DNA of 32,751 nt from a virus: positions 1 to 32,751 of IMG/VR virus record IMGVR_UViG_3300046499_000366; one strand, 5' to 3'. Numbering within the stretch: position 1 is the first letter of the stretch; each line of letters opens with the position of its first letter. Below are positions 9,715 through 16,986 of the stretch, piece after piece. Both the position numbers and the translations under genes were made by a program. The notes beneath the pieces were generated by a model. It made no database searches, was not told where the DNA came from, and worked only from the letters and a program-made list of their open reading frames with translations.

Positions 9715-10863
9715 TTATCCTACAACGTTCATATCATGAAGAAATGCTCTCCAGTATACGACGTTTTCAGCTGCCCCCACAAGATGACTAGAAGTGTCAG
9801 CTGCTGCCGCCCCTACCTTTGCATTACCCGTGCCAATAATGAAACCTTGAGATGTATTATTGACAAATGCTCCTTGTATAGCAGGGCCATTTATCGTATT
9901 CACTCTAGTAGTTCCAATTGGCGAATAATATGGAGATGGATAAAGTTGAGATCCTACAGAGATTTGTACTCCTCCGGTATTTACGTCTCCTACAGCAACA
10001 ATTTGAGGGTATGAAAGACCAGGAATAGAGTCCACAGTTTGGTTTACATTGAACGCCGTATAAGAGGAGGATGAATCAATATTAACAACAACTGTATCAA
10101 AATCTGTCACAGCAATTACATATCCATACGCTGGTGCACCTGGCGTCAGATTATTTGGCAAAGAATTTAACTCTACTGTTCCCCATGCTGGTGGAATCCT
10201 AAAAGCAACTTCTTGACCAACCACAAAGTTATGTGCGTCTGTAGTTTCAATTATTGTTGTAGTCCCCAAAGTAATTGCCCTGATAAATGAAACGCCAGGG
10301 AAATAAATATAAGGATACAAAATCTTCTTAACTTTAGCCGATGCCGGAGAACCTGCAAGATCTGTGTAATAAGTAGCATTGCTACTATTCCATTCTACAA
10401 TGAAATTGTTAGCGTCTGTCACTGTAATCACAGTAAAAGGTAATCCATTCATCTGAGGCATCCCGGTAGTTGAAGACTGGAAAAGACCTTCAAACATTAC
10501 TACATCCCCTACAGCATAACCATGTGCTGTAACTTGGAACGAAGTTGTTGTTCCTTTAGTGGAAGATACAACTTGTTTAGTAGGCCCAAATTGCAGCATT
10601 TGGCCGGCTGAAAAGGTTGTAATACCATCTGTTAGAACTCGACCCGTTGTATATACAGGGCCAGCAGTAAATACATTAACTGACGCAGTACCTTGCCCCA
10701 TGTCAGCATCCCACCAAGCTTGAGGAATTCCACTAGCTGTTGGTGTATCCATAGCTGTCTTATTCAAAATCTCTACAAAGTCCGGCTTAAAAGGAAGATT
10801 AATAATCTTTGAAGCACCTGTCGATGTAAAATGCCCTTTTACCATTCGTGAATATTCAGTCAT
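9715..10863 (-). CDS. Structural protein next to the capsid gene, possible decoration protein
   Basis: The gene encodes 382 aa and begins one base after the capsid stop codon (stop at 10865), so both are translated from one message. The protein is beta-rich and contains two similar modules with the pattern 'H-(G/N)-(Y/F)-x-V-G-(D/Q)-x-V': HGYAVGDVVMFEGL in the middle and HNFVVGQEVAFRIP in the C-terminal third. The second module and the following PQIVAVGDVNTGG and GAF segments recur in the 144 aa downstream protein. There is no signal peptide. Virion genes directly after the capsid are often decoration or head-fibre proteins, but I cannot assign this one from motif alone. Confidence 0.55.
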   Translation of the reverse strand: MTEYSRMVKGHFTSTGASKIINLPFKPDFVEILNKTAMDTPTASGIPQAWWDADMGQGTASVNVFTAGPVYTTGRVLTDGITTFSAGQMLQFGPTKQVVSSTKGTTTSFQVTAHGYAVGDVVMFEGLFQSSTTGMPQMNGLPFTVITVTDANNFIVEWNSSNATYYTDLAGSPASAKVKKILYPYIYFPGVSFIRAITLGTTTIIETTDAHNFVVGQEVAFRIPPAWGTVELNSLPNNLTPGAPAYGYVIAVTDFDTVVVNIDSSSSYTAFNVNQTVDSIPGLSYPQIVAVGDVNTGGVQISVGSQLYPSPYYSPIGTTRVNTINGPAIQGAFVNNTSQGFIIGTGNAKVGAAAADTSSHLVGAAENVVYWRAFLHDMNVVG

Positions 10864-10864
10864 G

Positions 10865-11501
10865 TTACACCCCCAAACTTATAAAGCGTGTTGACATTAG
10901 ATTCCGAATAGCTGTGTCCTGCGTCAATGCTTGCGCTTGAGCAAACTTAACTGCAAGTGTGGCATTCTGCGCTAACATACCGGAATAATAAGGATCACGA
11001 TAAATCAAGTTCATGGAATAACCATCTTGATTAATATGCGTAATCGCCTGTTTACCTAATATTGTATTGTAATATACATCGGCAACATCACCCAGGTTAT
11101 TAATAGCAGCATTTCTTGCAACTGGAGCCTCTGAGCTGGTCAAAATTCTAATGTTAAATATAGAACCGTACTCACTTGGCAAAGCGGATGTATTGTTCGG
11201 ATAATTCCAAACAGAGAAAAATCCCCCTGGACCACCTGCTAAATTGTCATAATCCGTCTGCAATTCTGTCGATGAAAGACAGAAATAAGCTGAACGAATA
11301 GGGCCTGTACCAAACTTGTCTTCACCTTCAATACCTGACATAAACTTGTAGGCATTGTTAGTGTCCAAAGTAGTAGCAACTAAACTAAAATCTAACAGGC
11401 CTAAGTTTGTTGGGTTAAACCCATTCGAACCTTGGCTAGCGTTGATTTGTGACGCTGCTGATACGATGTAATCACGTAAAATTAAATCTTCTGCTTGACG
11501 C
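10865..11501 (-). CDS. Major capsid protein, N4-gp56 family (last exon, bulk of the protein)
   Basis: This exon encodes the C-terminal two thirds of the major head protein. It begins RQAEDLILRDYIVSAASQIN and continues through GIEGEDKFGTGPIRSAYFCL and HINQDGYSMNLIYRDPYY. These segments match, from memory of the family, the N4-gp56/P22-like group of capsid proteins (the order 'T/AED, RD, GENKFGTAPVRDAYF, EQDGYS'). The coding frame runs open past the first possible internal start (TTG at 11368) up to about 11501, so this is an exon and not a complete gene. The 5' part lies at 12707-13517 in three more exons separated by group I introns. Predicted spliced length is about 320 aa. The 3' splice site is inferred from frame and from a shared intron-end motif and may be wrong by several bases. 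Confidence 0.75.
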
Positions 11502-12706
11502 CATTTTTGTTACTCCACATTGTGGGGACAAGTCATTTCTGCTTATCTCTGCAATTTTATTTATAGTTGCAGATCGGACTATCGCATCACCTTTCGGTGC
11601 CTCTGGACTTAGTCTCTCAGGCTGTATTTAAACTTGCCCCTTGTTACCCTGTCGGGCCTCCAAGTCAATCACCAAAGGTTTAATGGCCACTTGTCAAGAT
11701 GGCCACGGCTAGACGCTCGGATACCCAAGCTAACACCAATTATTATCTAGCCTAAGAGGGCGTGTTATTCAGCATAATCATTTGTTTGTAGCAATCCTCA
11801 CGGTATTGTTTTTCATCTTCAGGAACAAATGCTAACTTATTTGCAGGGATATAATTCCTACAGAATTTAAGCAAAAGCATTGCCTGTTTAGATTTTATAT
11901 GAAGAAATGGAATGATTTTTTTAAGGAATTCGATAACTTGAAATCTTACAGAGACAGAAAATCTAAAAGCTTTTCCTCTTAATGACGTTTTTGCTACCAC
12001 AATAGAAAATCTTCCATATTGACAATTTGATAAAATATATTTTATAGAACCTTCAGTTACCATTGAAATCTGTATTTGAGGGCTAAACTTTATCAAACTG
12101 TTTTTTTGCCTATTCCCTTCTTGAGGCAATCTTGTCTGTCTCTGTATTGAAAAAGATCCATCCGTATCCATAATCCCAGCCAAATATGCCCAGAATTCAG
12201 GATCAGTAGAGTTGTTTCTTTCAATATTTTCAAAATTAACATCGTTTATCTTTCTTTTTAGATTTAAATCCTTACATGACTGATAATAATCTTTACCGTC
12301 GATGGGAGAATTTATAAATTCTAAAACTTCTAAGGCAGAATCCTTCTTGATTACAAGATAACTTAATAATTTACTTAAAAATTCATCGCAACCTACATAA
12401 CCTTGAAGCATCCATTTCCAGATAATTCGATTTCCTTCTTTTTTTGGCTTATCAAATGCTAGAGTTCCCCCAAACAACTTGTTTAGGTATAAAGGCATGT
12501 CCTTCACAGAATTATGAAGCTGAACTAAAGGACATAACTTTCCTCTAGGACCAACTCTAATCCCAATATTTCCATCGCCATCTATTAACCCTGCTATATA
12601 TGCCATCATTTCCTTTTCTTCAGGATCTTTCATTAATATTCCTCCTTTTTAAGGAGTATTATACCGCATGATAGATCATCCTACAACTTCTATTTTCTAT
12701 GCTGCA
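11502..12706 (-). mobile_element. Group I intron C in the capsid gene, with LAGLIDADG gene
   Basis: The sequence between capsid exons 3 and 4 contains a group I catalytic core at about 11520-11720. Read on the minus strand, a CCTGAGAGACTAAGT segment is followed by GATGCGATAGTCCGATC, and the ACTA/TAGT pair forms P7. A P1-like hairpin at the 5' end pairs CTTGCAGC with GTTGTAGG by Watson-Crick and G-U pairs, placing the 5' splice site after a U opposite G near 12707. The homing endonuclease gene occupies the part 5' of the core. The 3' end is placed after AGTAACAAAAATG by analogy with the other introns here. The core is closely similar to the one in the portal gene, so both belong to one lineage. 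Confidence 0.75.
11752..12633 (-). CDS. LAGLIDADG homing endonuclease in capsid intron C
   Basis: The 293 aa product has the two catalytic motifs of a double-motif LAGLIDADG enzyme: AYIAGLIDGDG at about residues 11-21 and AYLAGIMDTDG at about 150-160, each followed by a beta segment with G-x-(I/F)-x-I. Such enzymes act as monomers, cutting intron-less alleles of the host gene so that the intron is copied in. The acidic residues (D in GDG and TDG) are present, so it may be active. It starts at ATG 12633 behind a very strong ribosome site (AAGGAGG). It sits inside the intron, upstream of the core, and does not overlap an exon. The target is expected to be the exon 3/exon 4 junction. Confidence 0.88.
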   Translation of the reverse strand: MKDPEEKEMMAYIAGLIDGDGNIGIRVGPRGKLCPLVQLHNSVKDMPLYLNKLFGGTLAFDKPKKEGNRIIWKWMLQGYVGCDEFLSKLLSYLVIKKDSALEVLEFINSPIDGKDYYQSCKDLNLKRKINDVNFENIERNNSTDPEFWAYLAGIMDTDGSFSIQRQTRLPQEGNRQKNSLIKFSPQIQISMVTEGSIKYILSNCQYGRFSIVVAKTSLRGKAFRFSVSVRFQVIEFLKKIIPFLHIKSKQAMLLLKFCRNYIPANKLAFVPEDEKQYREDCYKQMIMLNNTPS

Positions 12707-12821
12707 AGTCTGTAACCCTCTTGATCTTGTAAGATCACCTGCTCATTTATGATACATCCTGTACCAAAAAAAGCCATTTGCGCCTATCGATGATATCACG
12801 CTGGGGCACTTGTGCCGGCGG
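12707..12821 (-). CDS. Major capsid protein, exon 3 (reading frame broken)
   Basis: Two pieces of capsid protein are visible in different frames. Directly after the proposed splice site the frame reads PPAQVPQRDIID, which continues the family's 'GNSG..PPAQ' segment. From 12783 another frame reads AQMAFFGTGCIINEQVILQDQEGYRL, matching the family's 'FYGTYV..NEQV.LQ.QD' region. The first frame ends in a stop if read on. Joining them requires two bases fewer or one base more between about 12740 and 12795. Candidates are the AG just after CATCGAT, or the T7 run at about 12764-12770. The region is capsid-coding, but this copy as written would not give one open frame. Confidence 0.55.
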
Positions 12822-13053
12822 CACTCTGTTACTTCTATTGACCCCTTGCAGCCACAAGGCGGGGAAACCTCTTCGGATCTCCCTCTCATAGTTACCTATG
12901 AGATCAGACTATCGCATACGTTATTACTAACGTCCCTTGAATTTAGTCGTTCAGGCTGCACATCTTTCAATTGCTTGCCCCTTGTTGTCCTCATGCTGCG
13001 AGGAGATCCAAGTCAATTATCAAAGGTTTTACATCGACACGCCGAGATTCCAA
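12822..13053 (-). mobile_element. Group I intron B in the capsid gene (no ORF)
   Basis: About 232 bp. P1 is clear: exon bases CATCGAT pair with GTCGATG downstream, with a U-G pair at the exon end, which fixes the 5' splice site after GGCATCGAT. The core reads, on the minus strand, CAGCCTGAACGACTAAATTC followed by ATGCGATAGTCTGATCTC, and the ACTA/TAGT pair gives P7. A P9 hairpin (GGGAGATCCGAAGAGGTTTC plus CC) is almost the same as in intron A. The 3' site is placed after AGTAACAGAGTG, where exon bases CGCCG can form a five-pair P10 with CGGCG in the guide. A second in-frame 3' site exists at 12783/12784. No protein gene lies inside. Confidence 0.72.
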
Positions 13054-13174
13054 ATCGATGCCACTATTCCCCAACTGTACAGTTGGCGGTTGCAAGGCTC
13101 TAGGCCTCATAAATCTACATGTGGTACCACCATTTGCGGGCATACTAACCTTGTCGCAAACGGTAATGTAGTTC
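13054..13174 (-). CDS. Major capsid protein, exon 2
   Basis: This exon reads NYITVCDKVSMPANGGTTCR then FMRPRALQPPTVQLGNSGID. The MPANGG...R-R-P/Y-(N/A)-L and VPLGN(S/T)G patterns are hallmarks of the N4-gp56 capsid group near the N-terminus. With the chosen boundaries, exon 1 (28 codons plus two bases) joins in frame, and the spacing between 'VPTP' and 'MPANGG' is 12 residues, the same as I recall for family members. The exon is only 121 bp, between introns A and B. Gene finders may report a spurious 68 aa ORF here that runs into both introns. Confidence 0.65.
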
Positions 13175-13431
13175 CATTCTGTTACTTTTATGACCATTTA
13201 GTTAACTAAAACCTAATGGCGGGGAAACTTCTTCGAATCTCCCTCATGAGTTTTATATATAGCTCATGTTCTGACTGTCGCATCACCTTTCGGCGTTCTC
13301 TCGCTCAGTCGATTACGCTGCACACTAAAAAGTTGCTTGCGCAGTGTTGACTTTAAATGCGTGGGTACGTATAATAAAGCTTTCCACCTCAATCAGAGAG
13401 AATTTAACGACCACATAACTTCTAAGTGGGT
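13175..13431 (-). mobile_element. Group I intron A in the capsid gene (no ORF)
   Basis: About 257 bp. P1 pairs exon bases CGACCAT with GTGGTCG, with the splice-site U opposite G. The core has GTAATCGACTGAGC followed by GGTGATGCGACAGTCAG, giving P7 by GACTG/CAGTC. Its P9 hairpin (GGGAGATTCGAAGAAGTTTC plus CC) is shared with intron B, so these two are sisters. The 3' boundary is set after AGTAACAGAATG, which keeps the frame. The intron contains a 20-base near-copy of the end of exon 1 at 13361-13380 (see findings). No gene lies inside. Confidence 0.72.
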
Positions 13432-13517
13432 ATGGTCGGAGTAGGTACGTATAACATAGCTGGCGCGAGTGATTGCAGGATCATCGGGCCGAGAGCACCT
13501 GTAGTAGTAATACTCAT
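13432..13517 (-). CDS. Major capsid protein, exon 1 (true start)
   Basis: The capsid start is the ATG at 13517. The exon reads MSITTTGALGPMILQSLAPA then MLYVPTPT, which resembles the usual N-terminus of this capsid group (a 'TTTT' stretch then 'M-L-x-V-P-T-P'). It stops in frame soon after the 5' splice site of intron A, which is expected for unspliced sequence. The start has GAGG nine bases upstream, but those bases lie in a perfect hairpin. The exon is 86 bp. Confidence 0.65.
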
Positions 13518-13523
13518 TCTTTG

Positions 13524-13543
13524 AAACCTCATAATTGAGGTTT
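13524..13543 (-). promoter_or_regulatory. Hairpin sequestering the capsid ribosome binding site
   Basis: A perfect inverted repeat (AAACCTCA, four-base loop, TGAGGTTT on the minus strand) ends seven bases before the capsid ATG. The only Shine-Dalgarno-like bases (GAGG) are inside the 3' arm, so the folded RNA would hide them. This could tune capsid translation. It is an observation of complementarity; function is inferred. Confidence 0.45.
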
Positions 13544-13598
13544 ATATTTGATATGTGATTGGTTGATGACACCTAACTTACATCAGTCTTCAATCATA

Positions 13599-13652
13599 TC
13601 GATGAGGAATGCGAACACCTCTTACGCGAAGCCCATAACGAAGGGCTGTCGA
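13599..13652 (+). other. Structured element E1 before the HNH-like gene
   Basis: On the plus strand, TCGAT and GTCGA can close two internal hairpins: GAGG/CCTC with a ten-base loop, and AGCCC/GGGCT with loop ATAACGAA. Between them is TTACGCGA. The same order (hairpin, CTAACGCGA, hairpin with a TAACG loop) is found after the gene in element E2. It lies in the 5' leader of the HNH-like gene, 28 bases before its start, and at the same time in the antisense of the capsid leader. Confidence 0.4.
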
Positions 13653-13680
13653 AAATTTATCTATACCATATGGGGATATT

Positions 13681-14340
13681 ATGGCGACACACAAAAAGAC
13701 ATACTCTAAAGTTTATCGAACATGGATTGCAATGCTAAGCCGTTGCAGAAATGCAAACGAACCCAACTATGTAAACTATGGTGGTCGAGGTATATTTGTT
13801 TGCGAAAGATGGGAGAAGTTTGAAAACTTTCTTGAGGATATGGGGGATCTTCCTTTTTATGAAGCTCAAATTGATAGGATTAATAATGATGATGGTTATT
13901 ACAAAGAAAACTGTAGGTGGGTTTCGGCTAAGGAAAATTCAATAAATCGAAGATCTACAAAAAGGCATAGCACTCATGCAGGCAACCTTGTTCAGCAAGA
14001 ATTAATGGAGCAAATCGGGTGGACCAAGAATCAATTCCGATGGTTTAGGGATAAGTATGGAATTGCATGGATACTTGAAAACTTCAAGAATGGGACTTTG
14101 CCTTTAAAGACCAATGAAGAAATTGATAGGGAAGATTTAGAAGGAAAGCAATTTGGGTTTTGGAATGTGATTAATTTTGAATCTTACATTAGAAAAACAG
14201 GACATTTATACAAATGCAAATGTAAATGTGGAGTTGAAAGACTAATACCCAGAAATAACCTTGTTAAAGGAAAGACAAAATCTTGTCGATCCTGTTCAAC
14301 AAAATACCGATGGGAACAGAATCAGTTTATAAGAAATTAA
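13681..14340 (+). CDS. HNH-like homing endonuclease with zinc-ribbon tail
   Basis: The 219 aa protein has the phage HNH-like pattern W-x-x-M-L-x-R-C-x-N (residues about 15-24), then YGGRGIFVCERW and FLEDMGDLPFYEAQIDRINN (about 57-76) and a following NCRW. A C-terminal zinc-ribbon module (about 154-208) has CKCKCG and SCRSC. This same module occurs twice in the 147 aa protein at 25760-26203. The start is ATG 13681 behind GGGG. The gene is on the plus strand between two minus-strand virion genes and is not inside a recognisable intron, so it looks like a free-standing mobile gene. Cutting activity is inferred from the family. Confidence 0.65.
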   Translation: MATHKKTYSKVYRTWIAMLSRCRNANEPNYVNYGGRGIFVCERWEKFENFLEDMGDLPFYEAQIDRINNDDGYYKENCRWVSAKENSINRRSTKRHSTHAGNLVQQELMEQIGWTKNQFRWFRDKYGIAWILENFKNGTLPLKTNEEIDREDLEGKQFGFWNVINFESYIRKTGHLYKCKCKCGVERLIPRNNLVKGKTKSCRSCSTKYRWEQNQFIRN

Positions 14341-14346
14341 CCCCAC

Positions 14347-14405
14347 GGCTTCGCAATCACACAAAAGGTTGCGAAGCCTCTAACGCGATGTTCGTAACGC
14401 TGAAC
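14347..14405 (+). other. Structured element E2 after the HNH-like gene
   Basis: A perfect 10-bp stem (GGCTTCGCAA with TTGCGAAGCC, 12-base loop) is followed by TCTAACGCGA and a second small hairpin GTTC/GAAC with loop GTAACGCT. The order and the CT(A/T)ACGCGA and TAACG motifs repeat those of element E1 before the gene. There is no T-run after the stem on either strand, so it is not a standard intrinsic terminator. Confidence 0.4.
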
Positions 14406-14438
14406 TAGCGAAACTTTAGTTTACAATCATTTTATTTA

Positions 14439-15104
14439 TTATGAAAGTCTTAATCTAGATTTAAGCTCCTTCATTTTATCATATGCTTGTTTTTGTCCAG
14501 ATGGGCTAAAGTCACTTGCTGAATGGTAGGGGGAAGCACCAACCCCCGAAGGTTGATAGTAGGGTGCTTTTCTGTTTGCGTCTATTTTTTGCTGTATGGA
14601 AGGCTCTGGGGCTTTTGGCTTATCAATTCCAAGCTCTTTAATTGTATGATAAACAAGCTTTTGTCGTTCGAAGCCTGGCGGCATACGAAGAATATTCTCT
14701 GCTAGTTTAGGATGTCTCTCAGCAAATTGCTCTGCTTTTTCTAAAACTTGATGAAAGTCAGAATGATTTTCAAGGAATAATTCTTGCTTAAGTTCTTCTT
14801 TAGCTAGTTCTTTTGCCTGTTGCATTGCATTTTTTATTTCTGATTGTGTATTCTGTCCAAACTTATTTAGTTTTTTATTCAATTTTTTATGATCTACATA
14901 AGGTTCATTAGTATCCTCATCATCATCTTCATGTTCTGTTCTATGAGATTGAGATAATAATTGAGCTTGTCTTTGAGCTTCTTCCCTTAGAGCTCTTTCG
15001 TGTGCTAATTCCTGCTGATATTTTGCTTCTAATTTTCTAAAATTTAGTTCCTTGTCGCTTTGCTGTTGAACTTGTGCTTGATTTTGCTCTTGATTATCTG
15101 TCAT
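14439..15104 (-). CDS. Putative scaffolding protein
   Basis: The gene is immediately before the capsid gene in the late operon (apart from the inserted HNH-like gene), the standard place for a scaffold. The 221 aa product is very rich in Gln, Glu, Lys and Ala and predicted to be helical throughout. It has an acidic patch DDDEDTNEPYVDH (about 60-73), long coiled-coil-prone stretches (NAMQQAKELAKEELKQELF) and a basic C-terminus (DKMKELKSRLRLS). A basic helical tail binding the capsid is characteristic of P22-type scaffolds. No protease motif is seen. The ribosome site AAGGA lies before the ATG. Confidence 0.6.
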   Translation of the reverse strand: MTDNQEQNQAQVQQQSDKELNFRKLEAKYQQELAHERALREEAQRQAQLLSQSHRTEHEDDDEDTNEPYVDHKKLNKKLNKFGQNTQSEIKNAMQQAKELAKEELKQELFLENHSDFHQVLEKAEQFAERHPKLAENILRMPPGFERQKLVYHTIKELGIDKPKAPEPSIQQKIDANRKAPYYQPSGVGASPYHSASDFSPSGQKQAYDKMKELKSRLRLS

Positions 15105-15169
15105 ATTAAAAATATCCTTGGATAGAGTTTAAACAATATTTAACAAAAAAGTTTAATTTTAGGCAATAG

Positions 15170-15658
15170 ATGATAAAAATTGATCGTTTGGAAGCTCATG
15201 ATAGACTTCAATATTTTAAAAAACAGAACTTCAGTATTGAAGAATGTTGCCAGGATTTAATCAATCAAAGACCTTTTGGAAATTATCCATTTTACATTTT
15301 TTCACATGCTCGTACTGATGATGACGGTGTTACAAAAAGATTAATTTGGGACCCCAGGCTTACTAAACCTAGAGCTCAAACTAATTCTATGCTATTTAAA
15401 GCTTACCCAGGCACAGATTTAATTAAAACCATATGGATAATTCCAGCAAGAGAGCTATGGGGACAATATAAAAAAGGTTTGCTAACTGCAAATGAAACAA
15501 TATGTCAAAGTATTTGGGATTTTCAGCATAATAGACATCTGTTAGAAGTGAAAGAAAATGATGATTTAAGCGATGAAGTTATACATAGTATTTATGTTAG
15601 TATATCTCAAGAGGCTAAACGAAAGAAAATGATGACTAAATTATATTTAGGCAAGTGA
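15170..15658 (+). CDS. Hypothetical protein, plus strand within the late block
   Basis: A 162 aa protein that begins MIKIDRLEAHDRLQYFKKQN. It has a central FYIFSHARTDDDGVTKRL and LIWDPRLTKPRAQTNSML, and a Lys-rich C-terminus. It is transcribed against the surrounding virion genes, starts 65 bp from the divergent scaffold start and overlaps the tail of the 54 aa minus-strand gene. It has no transmembrane segment. I do not recognise the family. Similar phages often carry a small gene of this type near the portal, perhaps virion-associated. Confidence 0.55.
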   Translation: MIKIDRLEAHDRLQYFKKQNFSIEECCQDLINQRPFGNYPFYIFSHARTDDDGVTKRLIWDPRLTKPRAQTNSMLFKAYPGTDLIKTIWIIPARELWGQYKKGLLTANETICQSIWDFQHNRHLLEVKENDDLSDEVIHSIYVSISQEAKRKKMMTKLYLGK

Positions 15659-15811
15659 TCTAGGTGCTTTTTTAAGCGTTTTAGGTTTAATCAACTGATC
15701 GTTCATATAATTATCTCGCATCTTTCCAGTTGGGTTTTTTACACCCGTTCCGTAATAATCACCCATACCAAACTTTTTATTTGCTGAGTGGGCTTCTTTG
15801 AATTTTTTCAT
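15647..15811 (-). CDS. Small Gly/Pro-motif protein (54 aa)
   Basis: The ORF runs from ATG 15811 to TAA 15647-15649 and encodes MKKFKEAHSANKKFGMGDYY and a segment GTGVKNPTGKMRDNYM. Its start overlaps the TGA of the preceding gene (ATGA), which is good evidence for coupled translation. The 'Y-G-x-G-x-(K/R)-x-P-x-G' segment is like HYGVGIRQPVGHSG in the 108 aa protein just upstream, so the two are probably related. Function unknown; likely a small virion or assembly protein. Confidence 0.6.
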   Translation of the reverse strand: MKKFKEAHSANKKFGMGDYYGTGVKNPTGKMRDNYMNDQLIKPKTLKKAPRSLA

Positions 15812-16134
15812 CCTAAATCATCATCTTGAAGAGTATTTACACGTCTATTTGGTAGTACATCCACTTCTACTTTTGGATTACCTGAATGACCAACAGGCTG
15901 ACGAATGCCTACACCATAATGTGTACCGGCATTAATAAAGTTAGATGACCTTTGATCGTAGTGTGGACAACTAAAATCCCACGGGCTACCAACACTATCT
16001 TTAGGCTGCTCTTTTTTATTTTGTTCTTTAATACGTGCAGGGTCTGCAAAGCCTGAGTTCTTATTCTTAAGAGATGCTCTATTTTTTTCTGCTGCTGTAT
16101 TTTTATAACTTTGAACAATTTTTGTACTTTTCAT
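15808..16134 (-). CDS. Small protein with Gly-x-Gly/Pro motif (108 aa)
   Basis: I start the gene at ATG 16134, because AAAGG lies seven bases upstream; the frame remains open further upstream, to about 16259, without a good start. The protein reads MKSTKIVQSYKNTAAEKNRA and ends with NAGTHYGVGIRQPVGHSGNP. It shares the Y-G-x-G...P-x-G piece with the 54 aa gene next to it. There is one Cys/His pair (FSCPHYD), too little for a zinc site. It is probably a small virion-associated protein. The 191 bp between this gene and 16326 hold no convincing gene; an upstream in-frame segment with repeated Gly/Trp may be a decayed N-terminus. Confidence 0.6.
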   Translation of the reverse strand: MKSTKIVQSYKNTAAEKNRASLKNKNSGFADPARIKEQNKKEQPKDSVGSPWDFSCPHYDQRSSNFINAGTHYGVGIRQPVGHSGNPKVEVDVLPNRRVNTLQDDDLG

Positions 16135-16325
16135 AATTACCTTTTTAAAAACACCTGTGTTGAACCCTCCCCAACTCGACGGTTTTCGTTCTCGATATAT
16201 GCCGCCCAACCCCCAACCCGGGTATGCCTCGTTTTCTTCGGCTGCTACAGGTAAACTTTTGTAAAAATGGGGAAATGAGGGTTTTCACCTGCATTCAATT
16301 GGCTTTTAACCTATTCCCCATAAAT

Positions 16326-16544
16326 TTAATAACGAAATCCAGGTTTCATTGGATGCCCATGAATCTTCTTCACTCCAGCAACTTGTTGAGACTTAATTGT
16401 TTCGGTAGTGTCCTCATAGTTTGCCAAATGACCTGCACCTTCTGCGCTAGATTCGTTTTTAGTCTTATGTGGGCCATCAGGGAATCTTGGAGATCCAGAT
16501 CCTCCGAAGAACTTGTGGTCTGTAATTAATTTTCCGTCTGCCAT
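16326..16544 (-). CDS. Small basic Gly/Pro-rich protein (72 aa)
   Basis: Begins MADGKLITDHKFFGGSGSPR and ends VKKIHGHPMKPGFRY. There is AGGTGA before the ATG. Gly, Pro, His and Lys are frequent and no hydrophobic core is evident. The FFGGSGSPRFPDGPH segment recalls the Gly-x-Gly/Pro pieces of the two genes downstream, so the three may form a small family beside the portal gene. Function unknown. Confidence 0.6.
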   Translation of the reverse strand: MADGKLITDHKFFGGSGSPRFPDGPHKTKNESSAEGAGHLANYEDTTETIKSQQVAGVKKIHGHPMKPGFRY

Positions 16545-16551
16545 ATATCAC

Positions 16552-16737
16552 CTATATTTTAGTTTCTTTGTCTAAATTTACTTTATCACAAGTATTAAAT
16601 CCAAACAGCATAAAATCTATAGCCATTCTTTGAATTTCATTCCACAAACATTTTTCCATTCCTTCATCATCTGAAGGATGATCCTTAAAACAATATTTGC
16701 ATTTTTCGTCAATTTTAAACATATTCTTGCAATTCAT
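16552..16737 (-). CDS. Small Cys-rich protein (61 aa)
   Basis: The protein has MNCKNMFKIDEKCKYCFKDH and two further Cys residues (EKCLWNE, FNTCDKV), which could bind zinc. It overlaps the preceding gene by 23 bp and ends eight bases before the next start. The frame is consistent with co-translation. No family recognised. Confidence 0.5.
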   Translation of the reverse strand: MNCKNMFKIDEKCKYCFKDHPSDDEGMEKCLWNEIQRMAIDFMLFGFNTCDKVNLDKETKI

Positions 16738-16984
16738 GTTCGAATTCTTTGCAGTACTTTAAAAGTACTCTTAAAGTCTGTGAATATGAAAAGGCTTTTC
16801 TTTTCTTAGCTGAGAAAAAAATTGTCATATCTTTCAGGAACTGAAGAGTTCTTTCATCTAATGTACAAGAAAGTTGAGGAGAAATCCTATTAGGTGTTTT
16901 CTTTTTATGTTTTTTAATTTTTCCCTCTTTTGTTAAAAGAGGGTTATCTATTTGTTTGGCGTGTTCTATTTCATTTATGTTCAT
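16715..16984 (-). CDS. Possible ribbon-helix-helix protein (89 aa)
   Basis: The first 30 residues are basic and probably disordered (KEGKIKKHKKKTPNR). From about residue 35 a short strand (QLSCTLDERTLQFLKDM) is followed by two helices (KAFSYSQTLRVLLKYCKEFE), the pattern of ribbon-helix-helix DNA-binding proteins. It starts two bases after the portal stop and is in the same operon. A regulator or a small packaging accessory is possible. Confidence in the fold is moderate. Confidence 0.5.
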   Translation of the reverse strand: MNINEIEHAKQIDNPLLTKEGKIKKHKKKTPNRISPQLSCTLDERTLQFLKDMTIFFSAKKRKAFSYSQTLRVLLKYCKEFEHELQEYV

Positions 16985-16986
16985 GT

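Noticed and set aside
12991-13197. 68 aa minus-strand ORF as a separate gene
   Set aside because: It is capsid exon 2 read into both flanking introns.
13599-13652. Hammerhead ribozyme
   Set aside because: CGATGAGG and CGAAAA look suggestive, but the required CTGATGA core and stem order are absent.
14347-14378. Intrinsic terminator after the HNH-like gene
   Set aside because: The 10-bp stem has no T-run on either strand.
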